Shown piece after piece: positions 22,224 to 32,835 of a DNA stretch of 46,529 nucleotides; positions within the stretch are counted from its first letter, which is position 1; each line of letters begins with the position of its first letter. The notes beneath the pieces were generated by a model. The model searched no databases, had not been told where the DNA came from, and saw only the letters and a program-made list of their open reading frames with translations. Where the stretch lies: contig BRYA01000303.1 in assembly GCA_030267965.1 (NCBI GenBank), positions 8,487-55,015 of the forward strand, read 5' to 3'. Made by a program: the position numbers and the translations under genes. The DNA comes from Triparma columacea (Eukaryota; Sar; Bolidophyceae; Parmales; Triparmaceae).

Positions 22224-22275
22224 GGTTCACAAAGATGGAGGGTGAGAGGGAGGAAGGAGAGAGACAGAAGGGAAA
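21600..22275 (+). repeat. Segmental duplication, copy 2
   Basis: This is the counterpart of 16488-17170, in the same orientation and about 5.1 kb downstream. The intervening membrane-protein gene is not duplicated. Copy 2 carries an extra Pro/Thr block (SSALPLTVTPKPPTVT) relative to copy 1. Confidence 0.9.
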
Positions 22276-22512
22276 GGGGGAAGAAGATGAGAGCGGGAAG
22301 TACATACCAGATAACTACAAGGAAGAAGAAAAGAAAAAAAGAAAGAAAAAAGAAAGAAAAAAAAGAACAAATACAGATACATGTTGTTAGAGTGAAATAG
22401 AATATTTGGTTTGCAAGCAGAACTGAGTCATGGCATGAAAAGACCTAGAATACGTAACTCTCCAATAACACTTCCAGGACCCTCTTGCATGCATTCAACA
22501 GTGATTTTAAAG

Positions 22513-23985
22513 TTACAGAAATTCCAGAATAACTCTCCACATAACTTTCGGGAGCCTGTTGAATGCCGCAGTTCCCTGAAGCGAGACCACTTCATCTCCG
22601 TCCAGTCGCTTCCGCTTCAGCCTATCCGATCTCCTGGGCTGGTCCTCCAAGAGTTTCTTGAGGCAGGACAGAACGGTGACGCGGTCACGTATGCGGTGCC
22701 ACCTAGAATGGAGGAGGTCCTCGACAGTCGACATATTTTGATGGGCAGCGGCAGAGATTAGGGCGGTGCAGTCTTTGAAGCAGTCTTCATCGGTGAAGAC
22801 AGTAGGAGATAAACTGAGTCTCGTCAGGGCGGAGCATCCGTCGAAGGCGCCATTGCCAATCGTCGTCACTGAGTTGGGGATTGTGATGGCCGTGAGGGAG
22901 GAGCATCCCCAGAAGGCGCCGTAGCCAATGATCGTCACTGAGTCCGGGATTGTGATGTCTTTGAGGGAGGAGCAATCGTAGAAGGCAATACTCTGAATCG
23001 TCGTCACTGAGTCCGGGATTGTGATTGCTGCGAGGGAGGAGCATTTTATGAAGGCGCCACTCTGAATCGTCGTCACAGAGTCCGGGATTGTAATGGCTGC
23101 GAGGGAGGAGCATCCGTCGAAGGCGTATTCGTCAATCGTCGTCACAGAGTCCGGGATTGTGATGGCTGCGAGGGAGGAGCAATTCGTGAAGGCGCCAACG
23201 CTTATCGTCGTCACTCCGTCCGAGATTGTGATGGCTGCGAGGGAGGTGCATTCTTGGAAGGTGCCACTCTGAATCGTCGTCACTGAGTCCGGGATGGTGA
23301 TGGCTGCGAGGGAGGAGCATTCTATGAAGGCGGCATCGCCAATCGATGTCACTGAGTTCGCGATGGTGATGGCTGCGAGGGAGGAGCATCTGGTGAAGGT
23401 GTAATTGCCAATTGTGATCACTGAGTCCGGGATTGTGATTGCTGCGAGGGAGGAGCACCTGTTGAAGGTGTGATTGCCAATCGACGTCACAGAGTCCGGG
23501 ATGGTGATGGCTGCGAGGGAGGAGCATCCATAGAAGGCCTCATCACTAATCGTCGTCACTGAGTCCGGGATTGTGATGGCTGTGAGGGCGGAACAACTCG
23601 CGAAGGCGCCTTTGCTAATTGTCGTCAGACCTTCCAGGATTGTGATGGCTGCGAGGGAGGAGCATTCGCTGAAAGCGTCTTTGCCAATCGTCCTCACTCC
23701 GTCCGGGATTGTGATGGCTGCGAGGGAGGAGCATCCGTCGAAGGCGTATTCGTCAATCGTCGTCACTGAGTCCGGGATGGTGATGGCTGCGAGGGAGGAG
23801 CATTTCCAGAAGGCGCGTTCGCCAATCGTCGTCACTCCGTCCGGGATGGTGATGGCTGCGAGGGAGGAGCATCCGTTGAAGGCGCTTTCGCCAATCGACG
23901 TCACTCCCTTTGCAAAAGTCACCTCTGTGAGTTCACGATCTCCTGAGAATCCCTCTTTGCCAGAGTATACTGCTGATTTGGGCAT
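22513..23985 (-). CDS. BspA-like leucine-rich-repeat protein, 490 aa
   Basis: The start is ATG 23985 (MPKSAVYSGK), aligned with the other LRR genes. About seventeen 23-residue repeats follow, with CSSLAAITIPDSVTTI as the usual core; this copy favours Ala where the other copies have Thr (SLAAIT). The end has the shared C-terminal region: TDEDCFKDCTALISAA, RWHRIRDRV, DRLKRKRLD and LPKVMWRVILEFL. Each repeat is 69 bp, and neighbouring repeats are similar at DNA level, so the array probably changes length by unequal exchange. There is no signal peptide or membrane span. Function is probably protein binding; unknown beyond that. Confidence 0.9.
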   Translation of the reverse strand: MPKSAVYSGKEGFSGDRELTEVTFAKGVTSIGESAFNGCSSLAAITIPDGVTTIGERAFWKCSSLAAITIPDSVTTIDEYAFDGCSSLAAITIPDGVRTIGKDAFSECSSLAAITILEGLTTISKGAFASCSALTAITIPDSVTTISDEAFYGCSSLAAITIPDSVTSIGNHTFNRCSSLAAITIPDSVITIGNYTFTRCSSLAAITIANSVTSIGDAAFIECSSLAAITIPDSVTTIQSGTFQECTSLAAITISDGVTTISVGAFTNCSSLAAITIPDSVTTIDEYAFDGCSSLAAITIPDSVTTIQSGAFIKCSSLAAITIPDSVTTIQSIAFYDCSSLKDITIPDSVTIIGYGAFWGCSSLTAITIPNSVTTIGNGAFDGCSALTRLSLSPTVFTDEDCFKDCTALISAAAHQNMSTVEDLLHSRWHRIRDRVTVLSCLKKLLEDQPRRSDRLKRKRLDGDEVVSLQGTAAFNRLPKVMWRVILEFL

Positions 23986-24297
23986 TTGGGGAAAGGATTT
24001 GGGAAGGATTTGGGAAGGATGAAAGAAAAGTCCTGATAGCGCTTGAGTTACGGTATGGCGTGAATGTTGAGATGGAGAGGAGGGGATTGAAAGTTTGGTA
24101 TTTGGCGGTGTAGTTTTGTTGGGGACCAAATTGAGCTCTTAAAGAGTGTTTGGATATGGTGTGGGTATTAATATCGTTGTCGGTATTGTGAAGAGTTCGG
24201 TTTAGTTTTAAAACGTAGAAAAAGTGTATAATACAACAGTCTAACAGTTTTCGTCCAGAATGAATTTGCCAAAATCTCCCCCCAAGCCAAATATCCC
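23986..24297. other. Divergent intergenic region
   Basis: 312 bases separate the LRR start (-) and the kinase-like start (+). An open frame continues upstream of 23985 on the - strand but has no ATG. No motif stands out. Confidence 0.4.
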
Positions 24298-24451
24298 ATG
24301 GCCCCATCGACCCAAAGGATACGCAATACCCAGGGCCGGATTCAATTGTACCTAGGCTTGGTGGTCCTTGGGCTCGTGTTATCATTCTATTATTGCAGTC
24401 ACCCAAACCTGCCAACCACACCCCAACCCTATCTTAGAACTGACTTTTTTC

Positions 24452-24482
<31 letters not shown>

Positions 24483-25331
24483 CAACAACCAACAACAACA
24501 ACAACGACCTAAATGCCCCCACGTAAAGCCTTACTCTTCGCTACTATTAGAGGAACAAGATCTTGTGAATAAAGTGATGGAAGGACATGATCTCGGATGC
24601 CAAAATGTCGTTTATGGGGGCTTGCACAAATCGGGTGCCTGCAAAAGGAGAAGGAATGGGATTGTATGTGTTCACCCGCACGGCGTAGTCAAACAAGGTG
24701 AGCGGATAGGGGAAAAACTCGGCGTGCACATCATTGGTCTGTCTCACCCGTCCACCGCAGTCACTGATGCCAAGATATGGGAGAATGAGGTGAGGCAGTG
24801 CGGAGCTTAGTGAGAGAGAGCTAGGAAAGCCCCCTGCTCTGACCATCTAACCAACCCATCCGTACTTTTCGCTTCTCGCTCTACTTACATAACCCACCGC
24901 AGATCAACATGTTCAAATTGCTATCCTCCGAATGTACCAATTTATTCCCTTCCTTGCTATACGTTGACGAGGAGTGTATGGTAATGGTTCAGGAGAATGT
25001 GAACGATCAGGGGCAGGGTGCATTAGAATGGAAAGATAGGTGGACCGCAGACTTCGAAACTTACAGCGAACAAATATCGAATGCATACGTTATGTTTGAG
25101 AAGCTCGGGATTTTTCCTGACGATTTGAATATATGTTGTAACATGATTGTCAACGGGCCTGAAATCAAAATCATCGATTTCGGGTTTTATAAAATTGTAA
25201 AGAACCCAGCCATCCTAAAGAAGAAATTGGAAACAACTCGGAAAAGGATATTGGAGGACATCTTCACTATCGTAGAGAGGCAGATTCCTTATCAGGGGTG
25301 GTGCCCCGGAGGTCCATGCCGAAATGGTTAA
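24298..25331 (+). CDS. Kinase-like type II membrane protein, 3 exons with a 29-nt microexon
   Basis: Exons 24298-24697, 24761-24789 and 24903-25331 join in phase to 285 aa. A signal anchor (LYLGLVVLGLVLSFYYC, about residues 18-34) is followed by a poly-Gln stretch and a Cys-containing region. After the second exon, KIWENEINMFKLL fits the helix-C region with its Glu; then MVMVQENVN resembles a hinge, and IKIIDFGFYKI carries the DFG motif. A conventional HRD is replaced by the FPDDLNICCNMIV segment, as in divergent secretory kinases such as the FAM69/DIPK type. This predicts a Golgi or ER lumen location. No clear glycine-rich loop is visible, so catalytic activity is doubtful. Introns are 63 and 113 bases. 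It could instead be an unrelated protein with a kinase-like fold. Confidence 0.65.
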
Positions 25332-25432
25332 ACACAATTTTCACAAAAAACATAGTGGCGTATAGTCTTAAATGTGGCACTTCAACAGTATTCCACAACA
25401 TCCGACCCCCCTGCCCACCTCACCCCCACCCC

Positions 25433-26143
25433 CTACTTCCTCCTTCTATTGCTAACATACGCCTCCTCATAGCACTCCTTCGCCTCCTTGACGTCCTTGA
25501 ATCTGCCTAGTATCCGGTACTTTCCCTTTATGGACATTCCAGCCGTAAACTCCTTGCTGACTTCGTCGTACTGAACACCGCGAGGCAAAGAAGAAGGTGC
25601 GTAATGAGATCCGCTCGCAATGGAACCTACATCCCTCCTCTCTTCTTCCCCCCACTCCGAGCACGAGTGATTGTACTTCTCCTCCTCCACCACTTCCTCC
25701 TCCTCGTCATCATCGTGCTCCTCCCCCATCCCAGACTCCCCGTCACCAAACCCATCCCCACACCCATCACCAAACCCACTCCCTCCTGCCACTCCCGTCC
25801 ACCGCACATCACTATTTGCCCCCCCCTCCCCCCCCCTCCTCTCTTCGCTCGCCGCCTCCCCCGAAATTGCATAAACTCCTTCCTCCATCTTCCTAAATGA
25901 TACTCCTCCCTCTTCCACCATTTTCCCGTCCACTTTCAACCTAAACCCCCCCGAAGCCCTCTTCGACCTCCTCGAAACCTCAACCTTGTAGTTCCCGTAG
26001 TGACAAAAGTGTGTTCCCAAAGCCTCATTGGTGCCAACCTTGAAGTTCACCTTGTTCACAACCATGGTGTCGCCCCCGTCGTACTCAACCCGGACAGGCC
26101 CTATATCAGGAAGAATAACATCCCAAAACTGAAGCTGCGGCAT
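25433..26143 (-). CDS. Protein with AP2/ERF-like C-terminal domain, 236 aa
   Basis: The start is ATG 26143; the frame is open upstream but lacks an ATG. Residues 1-80 (WDVILPDIGPVRVEYDGGDT and on) form a beta-rich region not recognised. An acidic Gly/Glu linker follows (DDDEEEEVVEEEK). The last about 50 residues read RGVQYDEVSKEF, then GKYRILGRFKDVKEAKECYE, which resembles an AP2/ERF DNA-binding domain (RGV...W.A...GK...LG.F...EEAA.AYD.A), though the usual Trp is Phe here. A transcription factor is a reasonable inference, moderately supported. A long + strand frame across 25597-25900 is a composition shadow. Confidence 0.55.
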   Translation of the reverse strand: MPQLQFWDVILPDIGPVRVEYDGGDTMVVNKVNFKVGTNEALGTHFCHYGNYKVEVSRRSKRASGGFRLKVDGKMVEEGGVSFRKMEEGVYAISGEAASEERRGGEGGANSDVRWTGVAGGSGFGDGCGDGFGDGESGMGEEHDDDEEEEVVEEEKYNHSCSEWGEEERRDVGSIASGSHYAPSSLPRGVQYDEVSKEFTAGMSIKGKYRILGRFKDVKEAKECYEEAYVSNRRRK

Positions 26144-26675
26144 CGTTACGAAGTTTGCGTTGAGGAGGCAAACTTGATGCAAATCAGTCGAGCTGACCCC
26201 CTTACGAGTTCAGATAAGCGTAAAGGAGGAATTTCCTATCACAAAAACAACGCTAATAGGAATGATTCGCTCGACGGGTCCCACTGGCACACTAATAATA
26301 TCGAAAAATAACGCTTCTTTGACGAAAGAACAGACAACTCCTTCTCCACTTTTGAAGGAGCCCATCTACTTTCAAGGTAAGGCCAAGTTGGTTACCCTCC
26401 GACCCCTCCCCCCCCCCAGATCACTCTAGGTCCAACTGGGCTTTCGATAAGCCCTAATTGTTTTGCAAAGCCACCGTTTCCTCAGCAGTCAACAAATTAA
26501 TCACCCTCATCTTCGATCTGTTGGGGTTTCTCGAAACCTCCTTGATTATCTGTTAGGGTCTGAATCTAAACCCTTTATCCACTGCATTGGCACCTGCACC
26601 ATAGCTGACCCCCCTCCCGTCCCTTTCTTTCCCCCCACCTCTCGTCCCCGCCACCTCTAGGTTTAAAACCTCGCC
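26144..26675. other. Divergent intergenic region
   Basis: 532 bases lie between the AP2-like start (-) and CFAP52 (+). It includes CCCTCCCCCCCCCCAG at about 26404-26419, which looks like an acceptor and may end a 5'-leader intron of CFAP52. No protein gene is recognised. Confidence 0.4.
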
Positions 26676-29122
26676 ATGGAGGAAGGGAAGCATGCTGTAG
26701 AGGCCAGTATTGAGCTCGAGCACGCGATTGGCTTCAGCGGGATCCCGGGATGTCTCTTTTATCACCCAGGAGGGGAGTATTTTGTTGCTGCATCGGGCGG
26801 AACTGTTGTTATTCAGGTGAGAATGGACATGGGAGAGGAGGGGCACATTGAGGAGGAGCGAGAAGGAGCGATCAGGAGCCAAGTGACCTCATTGACGCAC
26901 GTCTTCCGGAACATGCGCCTGAAAGTCACGTTTCTGCTGGTGGGGGCCCTCCTCCGCTCTCTGCAGATCTCTAACCCCCTCCCTCCTCACTCCACGCAGA
27001 GTTTTCTCGATCCCCACGACCAGTACTTCCTCAGCGGCCACGACGGGCCCATCACGTGCATGGCCATGAGCAAGTCCGGAAGGTACTTTGCGAGCGGCCA
27101 AAACGGTGAGAATTCGGATGTTTTGGTTTGGGACTTTGAGACCAAAAAAATGCTCTTCAGGCTATCCGAGCACGACTACGGGGTGAAATGCGTAGCCTTC
27201 TCCGACGACGAGCTCCTCTTGTGCACCGTGGGCATCGACTCCGACAAGAAGATGATAGTTTGGGACCTGTCCAACGGGTACATTGTCTGCTCGAACAAAA
27301 TGAACCCTCAGCCTACGAACTGCGTTTCCTGGGGCGGCATGGTGAAGGATATCAAGAGGAGGGATACTGACAAGTACCTGTTGGTAACTTCGGGGGCTAA
27401 GACCTCCGTCCTTTGGGAGCTGGACCCTTACAATGGGGAGCTTGTCGGGGAGCAGGTGCACACTACCGGAAGGGGGGAACAAGGTGAGTTCTCGCGGAAG
27501 GGAAAGCTACGCGCCGCGCCAATCGAACGCTGTCACTATGTAGCCATCTAACACGCCGCTTGCAGTGAGGGAGAATATAAATGTGGAATTCAGTGGAGAC
27601 AAGGAAACAATTTTCTGCGGCACCACCTCTGGGGACTTCGGGCTGATCAACGTCAGACTTAAGAAGCTAATGAAGACCGTACGGGCGTGCCGGCTTGGAA
27701 TCCTCAGCCTGCTGTCTTGGCCCGAGGGAGTCATCTGCGGAGGTGAGAATTGAATGAGAGCAGAAGAGAAGAAAAAAAACTACCATTCAAGTTACTGGAG
27801 CACTAACACAACCCCACGCAGGAGGCGACGGAACAATAACCACATTTGACGCATCCCTGACAGACAGACAGCAGTGCCGCCTCGATGGCCCTGTCGTTGC
27901 CATGTCCTTCTCCCCCGACAAGGCCGAGCTTGTGGCCGGAACCTCCACTGGTTTTGTCTACCGGGTGAGGCTCGAAGGCCTGCAGACCCTTCTAGTCTGC
28001 GAGAACCACCACTCCGCCGTCAAGTGCGTTGCATTTGCGCCAGAATCGAGTGACAAGTTCGCCACGGCATCTTCCGACAACACCCTCCGCATCTGGGATG
28101 CCGGGGATTACACTACCATCACAACGGCTGAGGTAAAGGACGCGGGGGCGCCTACCTGCCTCGTCTACAGCTTAGATATGCTAGGTGAGAATAAGGAAGA
28201 AATTGGGGTCTTATTTAGTGTGTGTTGTTTTTTAATTGGGCGCCCAATTTGTTGTCAGTTTAGTTACTGACTCCCCCTTCGCTCATCACCCTGCTCATCG
28301 TAGTCTCGGGCTGGGAGGACGGGAGGATCAGGGCCCACGACGTCGACAGTGGGTCGCCGCTTTGGACAATTGATAACGCGCACCGGGGGGGGGTAACGAG
28401 CTTGGCGCTGTCGCACAACCAGCGGTTCATCATCACTGGGGGGTTCGAGGGAGAGGTTAGGGTTTGGGAGTTGAGAACGAGGGAGGTAAGTGGGCGGCGG
28501 CGGCCATAGCGGCTGCGGTGGCGGCGAAAGCGACTGTAAATAGTGCGACGACGGGCGTAACCCACGAATGTCCCTCATCCTCCCCGCCCACCCCTCTCTT
28601 CCATCACTGCAGCTTGTCTCGCACTTGAAGGAGCACACCCTGCCGGTCCGCGGCATTGCGCTTTACGACGACAATTTCCACGCCATCAGTTGCAGCAGAG
28701 ACAGGAGCTTCCTTTGTTGGGACCTGAGAAGCGAGAAAAAAATCACTAGCCACAAGCAGCGAATGGGAGGCATCAACGGGGTCGCGTTGTCTAAGGATCA
28801 GACCATGGTGCTCACGGTGGGGCAGGAGAGGAGGGTCACGAGCTGGGACTTGAGGGACCAGAACCCCGTGAACGTCAGGGACCTGTCGCCTAACCTAGGG
28901 GACGAGGCCACCACAATTGCCCTGAGCAATGATGGGACGCTCTTCGCTACAGCTGGGACTGCCATGCTCATCAAGCTCTGGGACATCAAGACCCTCGAGT
29001 TGCTTGCTGTTGGGGAAGGGCACAGCGGGTTCGTCAACGACCTTAAATTCAGCCCCGACGACAGGCAGATTGTCAGCGTCGGTGAGGACGGCAACGTCTT
29101 TGTCTGGAATTGTTACAAGTGA
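26676..29122 (+). CDS. CFAP52: CFAP52 (WDR16) axonemal WD40 protein, 6 exons
   Basis: Exons 26676-26816, 27000-27483, 27566-27742, 27822-28184, 28304-28485 and 28613-29122 join in phase to 618 aa (620 in human). Orthologous landmarks in order: LEHAIGFSG, CLFYHPGGEY, ITCMAMSKSGRYFASGQ, VLVWDFETKKMLFRLSEHD, GTTSGDFGLINVR, GWEDGRIRAHD, WTIDNAHRGGVTSLALSHN, GGFEGEVRVWELRTRE, LKEHTLPVRGI and GHSGFVNDLKFSPD near the end. There are two seven-bladed propellers' worth of WD repeats. CFAP52 is a microtubule inner protein of motile cilia, so the organism has or had a flagellum. Intron 1 (183 bases) contains no stop and is a multiple of three; without splicing it would insert an unrelated segment, and the human protein has none there. 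Confidence 0.95.
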
Positions 29123-29302
29123 TGGGGGGGAGGGAAAGAAAAGGCGGCGTTGGGGAAATTGTAAAAAAGTCGAACCATACGTTTTGGCAGCCAATTGATG
29201 ATGCCTTAGTTGTTAGTTCGTTCGTTCGTTCGTTGGGTTTTGCAAAAGAAGGGCAGTGCGGGTGAAGGTGTCAAAGGGGTCCTGGGTGGGTTCTGTTTAT
29301 CT

Positions 29303-29563
29303 TTATTCGTCAGGGGAGTAATTGGGGAGCTGTTCGAAGCTATAACCTGGCTGTTGCCGCAATGTTTGGATAATTACGAACGCAGACCACCCACCAGGCA
29401 GTAAGACCCCAATGCCCAAGATGATGAGAGCTGAAGAGTCCTGAACAATGCCCTCGTTGACGCATGTCATACCAGCAAGAACGAGGAAAGCCGAGAGACA
29501 AGCCTGTTTCTTTGGGAGCCTTTTTACCGTGCCGTCTGGCGATGTTATGGCAAGAGGAAGCAT
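29303..29563 (-). CDS. TMEM230: TMEM230-like two-pass membrane protein, 86 aa
   Basis: The start at ATG 29563 gives 86 aa. Two hydrophobic spans (LSAFLVLAGMTCVNEG and LIILGIGVLLPGGWSAFVII) are followed by PGYSFEQLPNYSPDE. The TMEM230/TMEM134 family has [20 protein letters not shown], then GYSYDDIPDFDD, in the same arrangement. The N-terminal cytosolic part is shorter than in animals, and there may be an upstream exon: a GTG codon lies at 29593 and the open frame runs beyond it. Family members act in endosome and synaptic-vesicle traffic in animals. It is convergent with CFAP52 and divergent from the ankyrin gene only 57 bases away. Confidence 0.72.
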   Translation of the reverse strand: MLPLAITSPDGTVKRLPKKQACLSAFLVLAGMTCVNEGIVQDSSALIILGIGVLLPGGWSAFVIIQTLRQQPGYSFEQLPNYSPDE

Positions 29564-29620
29564 AAGGGTCAAAGAAAAACAAATTGAATTCACTCAACAT
29601 TTAAGTTCTGTTAGACAGAC

Positions 29621-30476
29621 ATGTTGCTTCTTGTTTTGTTTGGACTTTCCCTCTCAGCCGCGTTTGCGCAACCGTCGCGGGACTGGTTCTTGAAGTTTTC
29701 TGACATGATCAGGGACAACAAAGTTGATGATGCCTTCTTCGAGACGGAGGAGGCCCAGCAGGATCCTAAATACAAGGACTACCTCAACACTCCGGGGATG
29801 GGAGATGGGTCATTTACGAGTTTGCAATGGGCCGCGAAGGTAAGGGAGGGGTGTGTGGGGGGCAGCCTTTTCAACACCCATACTGACAACTCGCAACCTG
29901 CAGATGGGGTCCAAGTCTTGGACTGTCGATGCTTTGATCGACAATGGTGGGGACCCGACATTGGCACACGAGGGCACACTAACAACGCCTGCAATGTTCG
30001 CAGCGAGGGAGGGGAATAGCAGAACCCTGGCGTCAATTCTGAGCAAGATTGACTCCCCCGAAGCGGAACTCTCGAAAGTAGACGAGCACGGCAACACCGC
30101 CTTGCACCTAGCCGCCCTCACGACTGGCAACGCAATGGCCGCAACAGCCATGTTCAAGTCAACCCCCGACCACGCTTTTGCTTTAATTGAGAACGGGAAC
30201 GGCAACACGGCCTTGCAAGTGGCTTCGTTTTACGACTCCTCGGGAAGCTTCGTATCCACAATGCTTTCGGACGACAAGGTTAGAAAGTCAATCAACAAGC
30301 CGGCCCCGAATGGAAGAACTGCCCTTCATCTTGCCGTGTCGCATGGGGTCAAGGATGTCGTCGAAATACTTCTAAAGTCAGGCGCCAAGTTAGATGATGT
30401 TGCCATCAAAATTGCGGCGGACAAGGGGCACGAAGAGTTGGAGGAATTCTTAAAGGGGGTTCGAGGGGAGCTTTGA
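29621..30476 (+). CDS. Secreted ankyrin-repeat protein, 2 exons, 263 aa
   Basis: Exons 29621-29839 and 29904-30476 join in phase 0 across a 64-base intron. The N-terminus MLLLVLFGLSLSAAFAQPSR is a classic signal peptide with probable cleavage after AFA. Ankyrin repeats include LQWAAK with VDALIDNGGDPTLAH, HGNTALHLAALTTGN, GNTALQVAS and NGRTALHLAVSHGVKDVVE then LLKSGAKLDD. Ankyrin repeats are usually cytosolic; a signal peptide on such a protein predicts an ER, vacuolar or plastid-directed (secretory-route) location. There is no membrane span and no clear retention signal at the end (GEL). Partner unknown. Confidence 0.85.
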
Positions 30477-30510
30477 ATGGATCAATGTCGTTTCATACAT
30501 ACAACAAGTC

Positions 30511-32835
30511 TCATCTCATAATTCCGCCCTCCTGCAGCTCCTCCCTCTTCTTCCTTTCCTCCCTCTTCTTCTTTTCCTTGAGCTCCTTCCTTTCCTTCTT
30601 ATCCTTAACCATTTTACGTTCCGCTCTTTTTGAGTCCTCTCTGCTCTTGGCCCTCAAGTAGAGGCCCTTGTTCCCCCTCATGTCATCCTCCCCTGCGGCG
30701 AGCGAGACGAGTTGATTAGAGAGTCGCGTTAGTTTGGGTGGATTTCCGACATGCAGAACGCTGTATTCACGACGCTCCGTTCACTACTCTTCCGCTCACC
30801 TCCCCCTCTATCCCCCCCCCCCCGAGTGCTCTCCCTCGTCCGAATGCCCCTGTTCTCTGCCGTCCCTGGCCCCGGAGGCAGGTGGGGAGGCCAGTTCTCC
30901 GGGGTTTTGTAGAAGTTTGGCACGTGCATTTCAATAAGAGCTTCACAGGTATTCTTATCCCTCCCATCCTCAGAGTGCCTCTGAGCCCTGCTGGGGGGTC
31001 GCTCTGCGGCCTCAAGAAGTTTTACAGTTTCCCACGTTCCGCTCTCCTGCGCGAGATCTAAAGGCGTTAGCCCCTGGCTGTTCTTTGGGGAAGAAATATC
31101 GACGCCGTTGTTAGCTAGGTAGGCCAGGATATCGAGCCGGCCCCTTATGGCGGCCTTGTGGGCGGGGCGTTCGCCGTTCTTGTTCGCAATCACGAGGCTG
31201 CAGCCCCAACCATGAAGAAGTTTCAGGCATTCAAGGCTGCCCTGGTAGCTCACAATGTGCACCGCGGTATCCCCAAGGCCGTTCTGAGCGGCGAGTGAAG
31301 TGACGAGGACTGAGTTAGCGGTGATGGAAAAGATAAGATGCCTTCCGCCACACGCAGTCCCTTCTCACCTTTGCGTGCAGGTTGTACCCCTGTCTCCTCA
31401 GGCCAGATAGGCTGATCGGGTTGCAATAAAATGCCGCGAAGTGTACCAAACTTCTGCCATTAAAGTCTTTCCATTCCCTCAGCACGTCCAACCCCAGCTG
31501 GTGCTGCATTATCATTAGGGACTCCAGGTTACCCTGCTGGACGGCGCGGGTAAATTCCCCTACCTCCGCGGCCGTTGGTCCCATGCTACGAATGTATTCC
31601 TCCTCAGCCTGAGTGTCCTGAATCTTCTTGAGCTCGTAGTCTATTCTGGCCATGCTGGGCCCAGGCCCTTTCCACTTGTACTGCGGGAGTTTCGGCCTCT
31701 TCTTGTCCTGAGGCGACATCGGCTTCCACTCAGTCGGGTTCTCCCCGAAGCCCTCCAGGACTCTATGCATTAGCATCGCGTTATTTGCTCGAGGTCCAAT
31801 CTGGAAAGGGTTGCGTTAGTTGGGAGGAACATTGGCTCACGTAGATCATCTAGCGCTCTTGACCAATCCTCACCTTCGGTTGATTCATAATCCCGACACA
31901 CTTCCCCTGGAATAATATCGGCGCCCCGTGGCACCCGTCAGGGGCGGGTTCCTTGAAGAACATGTTCCCCTCCTTCTCATCCACCTTACTAACAGTGAGT
32001 GCAAACTGAGAAGGAGCGCGCGGGGGTTCAGATTGATTCAGCGTCGGAGGGTACCGCTCAATTTTTTAATGCTCACTAAAATATTCTCTTTTATCTCACC
32101 TTCTCCTTAGCCTTCCCGAACGGGTGCGCCACCAGGTCGCACTGCTCCCCGACGTACGGGTACCACGCGCTGTCCGTGCAGAGCTCTATCGGGGGCAGCT
32201 CACTCATGCGACCGCGGTGCTCGGGATCCTCAAATTTTGGACGGGAGGATTTCGGCATACCGACAATGGTCATGGAAAAGGAGCCGCAGTCAAGCTGCTC
32301 GTAGGTTACCTGGGGATTGAGCTGCGAGGTGGGCACGGGGGTCGGTTAGTTCGAAGGCTGCGCGTCACATATATCTCACCTTTGACTTTCGCTCCCCCTT
32401 TGTCCCCCCACCCCCTCACCTTGACTGCGTGTTGTGCCTTGCTAGAGCCCGTGATGAAGAACATGGCGTTCGCGAAGCAAGCGACCGGCTCACTAGGGAT
32501 GAGGAGGGACGTCGTCAAAATACACATCTCAGAACCGAACTTGCAGAAGATTCCAGTGGCCTTGGAGTCGGCCCGGGCTGCCAAAGCTACCAGACATACA
32601 CTGTGGGGAAAAGTTAGGGAGGACAAATGTGCAAGAAGGGGGGGTTACGGTTTAGAGAGGTTTAGATGATTGCAATTTTGCGGTGAAAGGCGCCTTGCAC
32701 AGGAAAAATGTCACCTCTCTGCCCCGGCAAGGCTCACCTTCTTTCACAGTCACTTTGGAACCACGGGTCGAGGGGCAAGGTTGGGTTCGGGGTGTGGTCG
32801 TTCTTGGCCTTTACGCGCTCCCCGAGTACCGACAT
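30511..32835 (-). CDS. Degenerate trypsin-like domain fused to ankyrin repeats, 7 exons, 569 aa
   Basis: Exons on the reverse strand: 32835-32738, 32600-32420, 32321-32100, 31984-31874, 31800-31369, 31283-30800 and 30692-30511, all in phase. Residues about 30-200 have a chymotrypsin-fold pattern: GIFCKFGSEMCILTTSLLIP, where active proteases have LTAAHC; and DGCHGAPILFQGKCVGI, where they have GDSGGP. Neither the His nor the Ser of the triad is in place, so it is probably inactive. Then come FTRAVQQGNLESLM, GRSLVHFAAFYCNP, LGDTAVHIVSYQGSLECLKL, GERPAHKAAIRGRLDILAY and GLTPLDLAQESGTWETVKLL (ankyrin repeats). The last exon encodes a basic Lys/Glu/Arg coiled coil. A scaffold that binds rather than cuts is inferred. 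Confidence 0.82.

Noticed and set aside
25597..25900. Pro/Ser-rich + strand frames opposite the AP2-like gene
   Set aside because: They mirror the Gly/Glu-rich linker of the - strand gene.
28929..29198. 89-codon frame overlapping the end of CFAP52
   Set aside because: It is out of frame with well-conserved WD repeats and has no independent support.
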